Origin: JAXLXE01 sp046328115
GTDB lineage: Bacteria; Chloroflexota; UBA6077; JACCZL01
Direction: 5' to 3'
Assembly (NCBI GenBank): GCA_046328115.1
Contig: JAXLXE010000004.1
Coordinates: forward strand, 768,423-832,422
DNA length: 64,000 nt
Shown here: one piece after another, positions 43,545 to 50,397 of the stretch
Layout of the letters: each line of letters starts with the position of its first letter
Numbering within the stretch: the first letter of the stretch is position 1
The notes under the pieces: model-generated
Told to the model about the DNA's origin: nothing
Seen by the model: only the letters and a program-made list of their open reading frames with translations
Database searches by the model: none
Made by a program: the position numbers and the translations under genes

Positions 43545-44363
43545 TCAACAACACCCCACCAACTCCAACCGCAACCACATTCTTATCCCATCAGCAATCT
43601 GTCCGGGCCGCATGCCCACACCATAGAGATTGCCTTTGGAACCCCTGGGGTCCACCTCAATTACTTTCGTGCCCCGCGTGACCGGCACACCGTGATGGGT
43701 GAGCCCTCGCAACGCACCGGTGATTGGTGCCCTAAGCAGGTTTGTGCCAATGCGCGCGACGACCTCTTGATCCGTCACTAGATCACCAATGCCAAGATCC
43801 GTCTCAACCGTGCCTTCTACTGGGGCATAGACAAACCGTTCGCGACCGCGGCCGTCTATCTCACGTGGCTCACCGGCGAGTGGCCGCGTTCCACCTGTTG
43901 AGTAGACTCTGCCCAGATCTTCGCCGTACGCGGTCTCCACCACGACGTCTGTTGTGACACCAGCCGTGAAATTGGGCCCCAGACCAATGGTGATTGGCGC
44001 TAGCCAGATTTGTGATTCTGGCACGGCTCGCTTGCGCATCCGCGCATCGATCAACACTCGAGGTTTGACCACGCGAAGGGTCTCGGTGAAATCGAACGCG
44101 GTCACGATCGCTTCGTTCGCGACTGAGAGCTCTGCGTTCAGACGTGCGGTGATATCGGCCAGGCTGTCCGCGCGATGGGCCTGGATGCCCTCTAGCTGAG
44201 CATGTCCATCGAACATCGCGTCTGCGAAGGCCATCCCACGACGACTGGTGGTAGGTTGGGCTACGTCATGGATAACCACGACGTGCCCATCCTCTATCAA
44301 TCGATGCGCCACGGCCGAGCCTACGTCATTGACTCCGCGGATGAGGACACGGCATTTCCCCAC
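43545..44363 (-). CDS. yqeB: YqeB-like selenium-dependent molybdenum hydroxylase accessory protein
   Basis: A 272-residue protein of the EF2563/YqeB family: 'VLIRGVNDVGSAVAHRLIEDGH' in pieces is the Rossmann-like N-terminus, then 'RRGMAFADAMFDG' and a C-terminal 'KVIEVDPRGSKGNLYGVG'. The family is associated with maturation of selenium-dependent molybdenum hydroxylases (xanthine dehydrogenase-like). The GTG at 44363 follows GAGGGTG and is my preferred start; a longer GTG start at 44417 includes a duplicated N-V-N-K. It follows a molybdate permease gene on the same strand, in keeping with molybdenum use. No molybdenum hydroxylase is in the window. Confidence 0.82.
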   Translation of the reverse strand: MGKCRVLIRGVNDVGSAVAHRLIEDGHVVVIHDVAQPTTSRRGMAFADAMFDGHAQLEGIQAHRADSLADITARLNAELSVANEAIVTAFDFTETLRVVKPRVLIDARMRKRAVPESQIWLAPITIGLGPNFTAGVTTDVVVETAYGEDLGRVYSTGGTRPLAGEPREIDGRGRERFVYAPVEGTVETDLGIGDLVTDQEVVARIGTNLLRAPITGALRGLTHHGVPVTRGTKVIEVDPRGSKGNLYGVGMRPGQIADGIRMWLRLELVGCC

Positions 44364-44406
44364 AGCAACACCCTCTTTGTTCACGTTCTTGTTCACGTTT
44401 CGCGAC

Positions 44407-45237
44407 TCATGTTGCACTATGACTGAGATGTCTGCGCGCGAGATAGCGCAGTACGCTAAGCGCCAGCAGCGAGGCGACGGTCAGGAGAGCGGCCAGTTCT
44501 AGTGCCGCGTTCAGATCACTTTCTAGAGCCGCGTAGATTGCCAGGGGCATAGTCTGCGTTCGTCCCGCAAGGCTGCCCGCAAACATGATGGTGGCCCCAA
44601 ATTCTCCAACCGCGCGGGCCCAGCACATGAGTGCGCCGCTCACGAGCGATGGCAACGCCAGCGGCACGCTGATATGCCGAACTACCTGAAACTCCGTTGC
44701 CCCCTCCGACCGAGCCGCTTCCTCGAGTTGATGATCTAGAAGCAAAAAGCCCGCTCGCGCTGACCGAATGTAGAAGGGCATGGCTACAAAGAGCTGTGCC
44801 AGGACGACGGCCGCGGTGGTAAACGCGATGGTGAGACCAACAGCTTCCAGGATGGAGCCGAGGAGGCCTCGACGGCCAAATGCGAGAAGCAACCCTATCC
44901 CGGCCACTGCTGGCGGGAGCACCATTGGAAGCTCGATCAATGTGTCAATCAAGCCGGCTGGTCGCGTGTTGCTTCGCGCCAGGTAGAGCGCCAGCGGTGT
45001 ACCAAGCATGATGGCTAGCAACAGCGTGGTACTGGAGGTTATCAGACTCAGCCAGAGCGACTGGATGACCATGGACCTCCCAGTCCAGGCTCCAAGACTC
45101 TCAATGGCGCTGGACCGCACAAAAATGGCCAGTACGGGAAGCGCAATGAGCGCTGAGCACAGCACAACGCAACTCCCGACTATCACGCGCCCCGTAGTGG
45201 ATCTCACGTGCAAATTACTGTCGCTGGACTGAGCCAC
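44407..45237 (-). CDS. modB: Molybdate ABC transporter permease ModB
   Basis: A 276-residue permease with five or six helices. 'SLWLSLITSSTTLLLAIMLG', 'TLIELPMVLPPAVAGIGLLLAFGRRG' in pieces and 'RAVGEFGATIMFAGS' are strongly diagnostic of ModB/CysT-type oxyanion permeases. The EAA loop is 'EEAARSEGATEFQVVRHISVP'. It would pair with a binding protein and ModC ATPase, neither of which is in the window. The GTG start lies 11 bases after a broken HTH gene on the same strand, and the YqeB-like gene follows, together indicating a molybdenum-related operon. Confidence 0.92.
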   Translation of the reverse strand: MAQSSDSNLHVRSTTGRVIVGSCVVLCSALIALPVLAIFVRSSAIESLGAWTGRSMVIQSLWLSLITSSTTLLLAIMLGTPLALYLARSNTRPAGLIDTLIELPMVLPPAVAGIGLLLAFGRRGLLGSILEAVGLTIAFTTAAVVLAQLFVAMPFYIRSARAGFLLLDHQLEEAARSEGATEFQVVRHISVPLALPSLVSGALMCWARAVGEFGATIMFAGSLAGRTQTMPLAIYAALESDLNAALELAALLTVASLLALSVLRYLARRHLSHSAT

Positions 45238-45248
45238 TGCTCAGGGCG

Positions 45249-45544
45249 CTACGACCGGCCAATGACGGAGGTGTCGTAGCCTCCAAGCGCTTCTACATCG
45301 AGCCGGAACAGATCGTCCACCTGTTTGCCGAGGGCACGTGCTAGACGCACCACTACCGCCATGGTTGGAGCTACTTTGCCAGCCTCGATGGCGCTCATAG
45401 TCTGGCGAGCCAACTGTTCCTGCCTTGCGACAGTTTAGCTCTGACACGGGCTGCGCGAAGGGCGATGTCTAGACCACTAGACGGCTCCGCCACCGATTCC
45501 GTCACCTCGTTCCAGTCATCTGACTTTACGATTTTGACAACCAC
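45249..45544 (-). pseudogene. Frameshifted XRE-type HTH regulator
   Basis: Two frames on the minus strand together give one helix-turn-helix protein. The upstream frame encodes 'SGLDIALRAARVRAKLS' and stops at 45395; the other frame encodes 'RQEQLARQTMSAIEAGKVAP' then 'VVRLARALGKQVDDLFRLD'. Around 45425 a few bases appear inserted and the turn of the HTH (usually G-V-S-R-Q) is missing, so the frame is broken and about five residues are lost. It could be a pseudogene or a sequencing artefact, though the missing turn argues for real decay. Position before modB suggests it once regulated molybdate uptake. The start (GTG 45544) is uncertain. Confidence 0.7.
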
Positions 45545-45761
45545 GGTTTCCAGATCGGCGGCTCTGCAGAACCTGGATGGCGATGTTGCCAGCGCACAAC
45601 ACACCTTTGTCACGCACTCAACAGAATGACTATCATCTGGCGCCGCTCCTCCGTTCTGTGAAGGCCATGAAGGCTACATGGGCCGTGGACGTTGTCAGGA
45701 TCGTGCAGGGCGGCACGCACGTGGCGTGCGTGTGTTCTCCCACCGCAGAAGGAGTGTGCTC

Positions 45762-46406
45762 ATGCGTCTTAAGCGTGGACTGGCATCGGTTGCTAGCGGA
45801 CTGGCGATATTGGCGGCATCGGTTTCTACAGCCAGCGCCCAACTTGCGCCGCCGCCGCCACCTGTAGTCATCCCTCAGCCCGAAATCCTCACAGATATAC
45901 GAGCGCGTTACGAGAACATGACGGAAGCGGACGTCAGGGCCGCGGGTTTTGCAGTTGAGCCGGCTTGCGTGAGCTCTGTTGGAGCACAGCTACCGCCGGA
46001 GCTTGGTGATATGGGCTATCACGCTCTGCACGAGCGGCTCTGGGCACAGCAGTTTCGGAGCGGGGAACTGGATCCATCCAACCCACCGATCCTCCTTCTC
46101 AACGCCGACAAACGCGTTGTGGGTGTTGAATGGGAATCGAAGGCGACGAACCCACAGCCAGCGCTGTTTGACCAGAATGCCCCTCTTCTACCTGGCCATC
46201 CGGGCCCCGAGGAAGTGAATGTGCCGCACTACGCCTTGCACATCTACTTCCGTCCAAATGACGCGGTCCTGGTCTCTGTGTGGGATCCTCAGGTGAGGTG
46301 TGCGCCCGCTGCGCAAACCGGCCCGTCGAGCCCACCCACACCAGCACCAGCCGCACCTGCGCCGGCTAGCAACCCACGCCCAGCACCGGTGCAAGTACCA
46401 CGCTGA
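45762..46406 (+). CDS. Secreted protein of a conserved uncharacterised family
   Basis: A 214-residue exported protein: a signal peptide (about 1-26, cleaved after 'STASA'), a Pro stretch, then a globular domain with 'LGDMGYHALHERLW', 'LDPSNPPILLLNADKRVVGVEW' and 'HYALHIYFRPNDAVLVSVWDPQVRC'. The order M-G-Y-H ... D-P-x-x-P ... L-x-G-V-E ... H-x-W-D-P-x-V-x-C matches a widespread family of small secreted proteins of unknown function. The tail is Pro/Ala-rich. GGAG site before ATG 45762; no lipobox. A hairpin follows the stop. Confidence 0.75.
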   Translation: MRLKRGLASVASGLAILAASVSTASAQLAPPPPPVVIPQPEILTDIRARYENMTEADVRAAGFAVEPACVSSVGAQLPPELGDMGYHALHERLWAQQFRSGELDPSNPPILLLNADKRVVGVEWESKATNPQPALFDQNAPLLPGHPGPEEVNVPHYALHIYFRPNDAVLVSVWDPQVRCAPAAQTGPSSPPTPAPAAPAPASNPRPAPVQVPR

Positions 46407-46422
46407 GCGGAAGTCCCGATGC

Positions 46423-46458
46423 GAGAAGACGGCCGGTGTTCACACCGGCCGCCTTCTC
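46423..46458 (+). terminator. Hairpin after the secreted-protein gene
   Basis: GAGAAG-A-CGGCCGGTG pairs with CACCGGCCG-C-CTTCTC with one mismatch, around a short loop, 17 bases after the stop. AT-rich sequence without a clean U-run follows. Probably a terminator. Confidence 0.55.
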
Positions 46459-46460
46459 AT

Positions 46461-46810
46461 AAATATGGAGCTAACCAAACCCTAAACCACCATCAACTAC
46501 AACTCTCTTCTCTCCTCCATGAAGATTCCTTTCTCAAAATGTGTCGTCGTAGTAATAGGGCCTGACAACTCTGGGGGAAATTGGGTGGCCACCAGGGGTG
46601 AGATGGAGCTCCACGCCTGTGGATAACTCAGTTTTATCTGTGGAGGATTTGCTTAGTAACGCACTGGTGTGGCGCTGACCGACGACCAAGCTACCAGAGT
46701 AACGGCAGAGCTAAACAGAAGCGAGGCGCACTCCACAGCCACTCCCGTGTTTTCCACAAGCGCCCACCGATTTATCCACAGGCCTTGCCGCACGGAGTGG
46801 GTATCTTGGG
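46461..46810. other. AT-richer gene-free island with DnaA-box cluster (origin-like)
   Basis: No supported gene lies between 46407 and 46881. The first 100 bases (46461-46560) are about 59% A+T against roughly 40% around. They are followed by three DnaA-box-like 9-mers: TGTGGATAA (46618-46626, perfect reverse box), TTTTCCACA (46750-46758, one mismatch) and TTATCCACA (46772-46780, perfect). A 10-bp palindrome GGTGGCCACC lies at 46584-46593. An AT-rich stretch beside clustered boxes is the layout of a bacterial unwinding region. No dnaA or dnaN is in the window, so this may be a replication origin, a DnaA-titration site or a DnaA-regulated promoter. Confidence 0.5.
46689..46704 (+). repeat. 16-base repeat, copy 1
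   Basis: AGCTACCAGAGTAACG occurs here, inside the DnaA-box island, and again at 63924-63939 upstream of a response regulator gene, same orientation, both in non-coding DNA. A single 16-base match in a window this size is not strongly improbable by chance. Confidence 0.4.
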
Positions 46811-46812
46811 CA

Positions 46813-46863
46813 GAGAAAAGCCCGCCCCATCCCCGCATAGAAGGGATGGGGCGGGCTTTTCTC
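46813..46863. terminator. 21-bp perfect hairpin, bidirectional terminator
   Basis: The arms 46813-46833 and 46843-46863 are perfectly complementary over 21 bp (core GCCCGCCCCATCCC) around a 9-nt loop. The outer GAGAAAAG / CTTTTCTC gives a U-run on either strand, so it can end transcription both ways. It lies 18 bases past the universal stress protein stop (minus strand). Confidence 0.85.
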
Positions 46864-46881
46864 GCTAGTGGATGGGTGGTC

Positions 46882-47946
46882 TCAGGAGCGTGGCTGCGCG
46901 GATACGCGGTCCAGGAGGGCCTGGATAGGCGCGGTGAGATGCTCGTCTTTCTCGGTAGCGGTCAGCAGTGCCTGGAGTGCATGAGCCAGGAGGGTTCGCT
47001 CCTGCGCGGTCAGAGACAGCGTGAGTGGTTCAGTGAGGGCGGCTGGTTGGGATGGCGCTGTTTCCGCCTTAGGCAACGGGCGAGTGAGAAGGAGCGGGGC
47101 GGGACTTTGCTGAACGACGCCGGTGACGACACTGCCCATGACGAGGCGGGTGAGCCCACCGTAACCGTGGGTGGTCATGGCAACGCAGTCAACGCCTTCG
47201 TCACGGGCAACGGCAGGGATTGTGCTGGAGGGGGTGCCCACGAGGATCTGGCTGCTTACCCGGTACCCCTGGCCTTTGAGACGCTCGGCTACGCGGTCCA
47301 GGTAGTTTTGTGCGTCCTGCCGCTCCGCTTCTTCATCAAACGGGATGTAGGCGTATCCGTCGCCGTAGATGGGATACGTTGGTGGTTCGATGACGCGGAG
47401 AAGGACGAGGTCCGCGTTTGCCGTGGGGGCAACGTTGTTGAGTGTTGCGATAGTGGATTCGGCGAGATCTGATCCGTCTAGGGGGAGCAAGACCTTGGGA
47501 GATCGGTCTGGCTGCCAGGCACGGATAGAGCCGGCGGGAACAAGGAGGATGGGGGTCTGGGCTTCACGCAGAACCCAGTCTGCAACGCTGCCGTAGATCC
47601 AGCGGCCGAGCCCGCCGCGACCGTGGGTGGACATGACGATAAGGTCGGCCGATTGACGCTTGGCAGCGTCAAGGATGGCGACGGCAGGCCGCTCCAGGTA
47701 GACGTGGGGGGTGATGACGAGGTCATCCGTCTTGAGGCGATTGACCAGATCGGCGAGGTAGTTCTCTGCTTCCTGCACGATCTGGAGCTGGGCGTCCTCC
47801 GGATGGGGGCCCGGGAACAGTCGAGTAACGACTGAACGGATGAGGTGGAGTTTTGCCCGCGAGGCACCCGCCAGCGCGGTAGCATAAGGGAGGGCGCGCT
47901 CCGCGAGTGGGGATCCATCGAGTGGGACGAGGACGCTAGATAGCAT
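46882..47946 (-). CDS. Universal stress protein, two UspA domains
   Basis: A 354-residue tandem UspA protein. Domain 1 (about 1-137) starts 'VLVPLDGSPLAERALPYA' and contains 'MSTHGRGGLGRWIYGSV'; domain 2 (about 150-288) starts 'VLLPLDGSDLAE' and contains 'MTTHGYGGLTRLVMGSV'. Both keep the G-x2-G-x9-G-S pattern of the ATP-binding Usp group. The C-terminal 60 residues form a helical tail ('SLTAQERTLLAHALQALL') not found in simple Usps. A GGAGG site precedes ATG 47946. Cytoplasmic, general stress-related. Divergent from a response-regulator gene 338 bases away. Confidence 0.92.
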   Translation of the reverse strand: MLSSVLVPLDGSPLAERALPYATALAGASRAKLHLIRSVVTRLFPGPHPEDAQLQIVQEAENYLADLVNRLKTDDLVITPHVYLERPAVAILDAAKRQSADLIVMSTHGRGGLGRWIYGSVADWVLREAQTPILLVPAGSIRAWQPDRSPKVLLPLDGSDLAESTIATLNNVAPTANADLVLLRVIEPPTYPIYGDGYAYIPFDEEAERQDAQNYLDRVAERLKGQGYRVSSQILVGTPSSTIPAVARDEGVDCVAMTTHGYGGLTRLVMGSVVTGVVQQSPAPLLLTRPLPKAETAPSQPAALTEPLTLSLTAQERTLLAHALQALLTATEKDEHLTAPIQALLDRVSAQPRS

Positions 47947-48284
47947 GAAGGCCTCCGATGGTGAGCAGGGTAGGTGTGCCGGCAGCGTTGCAGACAGGGT
48001 AGCCGCTCAGGGGTGTGGCGGGCAGGTGCGCAGACGCCTGTTGTGCAACGTGGGCATCTCCCCAGGTGCCCTTGACGCGGCGGATTCTCAACATCAGAGC
48101 CCCCTCGTGCCAGCGGCTTGCAGCGATCTGATCGCTGGGTCAGTTGAACCGGCCGTTTGTACTGTAGGCGTGAGGTGATGACTTCTTGCCGTGCAGATGT
48201 CCCGGCTGTAGAGGGGCGCGCGTCACCGGGTGAGCCGGTGGGTGATCGGTATGATGGGCGGCGAGCTAGTAGCGGGAGTGGGTG
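47947..48284. other. Divergent intergenic region, about 340 bp
   Basis: It separates the universal stress protein and response regulator genes and must hold both promoters. The dyad AGCGAT-CTG-ATCGCT lies at 48122-48136 and could be an operator. I see no tRNA, small RNA signature or supported small gene. Confidence 0.45.
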
Positions 48285-48944
48285 ATGCGCGATCTGAGGA
48301 TTTTGCTGGTAGATGATCACGAAGTGGTTCGGCTTGGCCTGAAGGCCTTGTTGGAACGACACCCACGCTTCGAGATTGTTGGCGAGGCCTCAACGGCGGA
48401 TGAGGCGCTGGCGCGCGCGCTGGTGCAGAAGCCGGATGTGGTGGTGATGGACATCCGCCTGCCCGGTAAGAGCGGCATTGAATGCACGCGAGACATCGTG
48501 GCCGCGCTGCCGGGCACCCGCGTTATTGTGCTGACGTCATACGCGGATGAGGATCTGCTGATGGAGGCGGTGGCGGCGGGGGCCTCCGGCTACGTGCTGA
48601 AGCAGATTGGCTCTGATGATCTGGTCAAGGCTCTGGAAGCGATCGGGCGGGGGGAGGCGCTGCTTGATCCGTCGTTGATGAGCACGGCGTTTGCCCGTTT
48701 GCGGGAGGCGGCGCGAAAGGAGCGTGGCGAGGCCTTTAAGATGCTGACCGAGCAAGAGGTGAAGATCCTCACGTTGGTCTCGCGCGGGAAGACGAATCGC
48801 GAGATCGCTGAGGAGATCTACCTGGCTGAGAAGACGGTGCGGAACTACGTCTCCTCAATCCTGGGAAAGCTTGGGCTGGCGCACCGTTCGCAGGCAGCGG
48901 CGTATGCCGTGGAGCACGGACTGATTGGGGTGGGGCGAGAGTAG
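48285..48944 (+). CDS. NarL/FixJ-family response regulator
   Basis: A 219-residue two-domain regulator from ATG 48285, with GGGAG 6 bases upstream (a GTG at 48282 is an alternative). The receiver domain has D10-D11, phosphoacceptor D56 in 'VVVMDIRLPG', 'VLTSYAD' and 'YVLKQ'. The C-terminal LuxR-type HTH is 'LTEQEVKILTLVSRGKTNRE' and 'YLAEKTVRNYVSSILGKLGL'. It binds DNA when phosphorylated. No histidine kinase is adjacent, so its partner is elsewhere. It is divergent from the universal stress protein gene, suggesting it may control it. Confidence 0.94.
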   Translation: MRDLRILLVDDHEVVRLGLKALLERHPRFEIVGEASTADEALARALVQKPDVVVMDIRLPGKSGIECTRDIVAALPGTRVIVLTSYADEDLLMEAVAAGASGYVLKQIGSDDLVKALEAIGRGEALLDPSLMSTAFARLREAARKERGEAFKMLTEQEVKILTLVSRGKTNREIAEEIYLAEKTVRNYVSSILGKLGLAHRSQAAAYAVEHGLIGVGRE

Positions 48945-48947
48945 ACC

Positions 48948-49496
48948 TTAGCGGCCAACCCGTGGCAGCCCCTGAGGGCCGATACCGATCTGGATGCTGC
49001 GCACGATCTCCCGCCAGGCCCGGTCGCAACGTTTGAGGTCTGCCACCCAGAAGGCGAAGGTGATCAGCATCTGGATATTCCCGCCCAGGGCCAGGCAGGT
49101 CCGCGCGTAGGCTTCCTGTTTGAGCACCGGGTCAACGTAGCGGTACTCGTTCCAGGCTAACTGGACGTCTGACCGTAGGGGTTGGACGATCTCACCACGC
49201 CAGGTGATCTCCTGATCTGGGGGCGGACCTATCTGGAGCAGCAGATCGGCCACCCGGATGCCGCTCCAATCCACGTCTGGGCGAAGATGGAGGATGGAGA
49301 CCTCGAGCGTGCATTCGTCGTCCGGGGGTTGACGATCGAAGAATTTAACGGAGGTCTCTTGCGGCTCAATGATCCAGTCTTCGGGGTAGTCGAACCGAGC
49401 GTCGCCCATACCGGCGATGAAGATCTTGTAGCCGGGGCGGGCCTTCCATTTGAAGTTGCCTTCGAGGTGGTAGGTCTTTCTGGTCCACTCGCTCAT
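48948..49496 (-). CDS. Uncharacterised protein, PsbP/DcrB-like fold suggested
   Basis: A 182-residue protein from ATG 49496, 7 bases after the dioxygenase stop, so co-transcribed with it. 'ARFDYPEDWIIEP' followed by 'TLEVSILHLRPDVDW' and, later, 'EAYARTCLALGGNIQMLITFAFW' give the pattern of small PsbP/DcrB-like beta-sheet domains (W-x-E...E-x-S-V...). No signal peptide or membrane segment is present. The N-terminus is rich in aromatic and basic residues. I do not recognise a functional family; context hints at a role beside the dioxygenase. Confidence 0.65.
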   Translation of the reverse strand: MSEWTRKTYHLEGNFKWKARPGYKIFIAGMGDARFDYPEDWIIEPQETSVKFFDRQPPDDECTLEVSILHLRPDVDWSGIRVADLLLQIGPPPDQEITWRGEIVQPLRSDVQLAWNEYRYVDPVLKQEAYARTCLALGGNIQMLITFAFWVADLKRCDRAWREIVRSIQIGIGPQGLPRVGR

Positions 49497-49503
49497 GAGC
49501 GTC

Positions 49504-50310
49504 TCAGCTAACTTGGCGGAGGGCAAAGTCGAAGCGACTAGTGATGAAAGGTTCGGTCAGGCCGCGTGATTGGATGGTGGCTGGGTCAGTAACGCGGGTG
49601 AAGGTGGCAATGAGGTCAGATTTGACCGCGCCGATGGCGTCTGACTCTAGCCAGGGGTCACCGGGTACGAAGAGCATGGTGGTGAGGGGTACGTAACCGC
49701 TGGCGTAGACCTTGGTGTGGATGTGGGCCGGGCGCCAGTCATGCCGACCGACTGAGAGTAGGAATTCACCCACCGGGCCACCACGTGCGATCTGGTAGGG
49801 CCCGGGCACTACGGTTCGCACGTCATAGATTCCCTGTGCATCGCACTGGACGCGCCCGCGGAGGTTGAACTCTGCCTGGTGGGGATCTTCATTCTCGTAG
49901 TAACCGGAGAGATTGGTCTGCCACACGTCTACAACCGCGCATGGGATGGGAGCATTGGTGGTGGCGTCTCTCACCTGGCCGGTGAGGAAGAGGACTTCAC
50001 CGGGCTCGTCCGGGGTACAGATGGCGGCGGGGGAGGGCAGCAAGGGCGCGGCATCTCGGTATTGCGGGCCTTCCACGTTGTGCGCGGTGGCCGCGTCCTG
50101 TGGGTCGGCGGCGTGGGAGAGCTCGTCCACGAGTACGGAGACCTGGAGCACGTCTGACAGGAGCACGAATTCGTTTGCCTGGCCGACTCTGGTGAGGAAG
50201 GCCAGCGCGGCGCGCAACTCTGGCTCTGTAATGTTGAGATCGCGGACAGCCTGGAGCAGGCGTTCGATCAAGGTGTTGGTAACGGTGGTGAGGCGTTGGT
50301 CTGGCTGCAT
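49504..50310 (-). CDS. Intradiol ring-cleavage dioxygenase (catechol/hydroxyquinol type)
   Basis: A 268-residue non-haem Fe(III) dioxygenase. ATG 50310 has GGGGAGG 6 bases upstream and is preferred over a GTG 27 bases earlier. The N-terminal helical dioxygenase_N part ends at 'VEGPQYRDAAP', and the beta-sandwich carries the iron ligands: Tyr in 'NLSGYYENE' (about 137-138), Tyr in 'GPYQIARGG' (about 172), and H196-I-H198 in 'RPAHIHTKV'. Such enzymes split catechol or hydroxyquinol between the hydroxyls, giving muconates. No muconate-cycle genes are beside it. It is downstream of the secreted paralog gene. Confidence 0.93.
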   Translation of the reverse strand: MQPDQRLTTVTNTLIERLLQAVRDLNITEPELRAALAFLTRVGQANEFVLLSDVLQVSVLVDELSHAADPQDAATAHNVEGPQYRDAAPLLPSPAAICTPDEPGEVLFLTGQVRDATTNAPIPCAVVDVWQTNLSGYYENEDPHQAEFNLRGRVQCDAQGIYDVRTVVPGPYQIARGGPVGEFLLSVGRHDWRPAHIHTKVYASGYVPLTTMLFVPGDPWLESDAIGAVKSDLIATFTRVTDPATIQSRGLTEPFITSRFDFALRQVS

Positions 50311-50397
50311 GCGTGCCTCCCCGGGAGTGTTCGTCAATTGGGAGATTCAGTGGGTGAGGGTAAGGGTAGCTTCTGGGCGCGCGGGGAGGTAGATGGC

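Noticed and set aside
46669..47472. Long plus-strand open frame across the DnaA-box island and the universal stress protein gene
   Set aside because: Its second half is the antisense of a clear UspA gene and its first half is non-coding with a long hairpin; no family resemblance.
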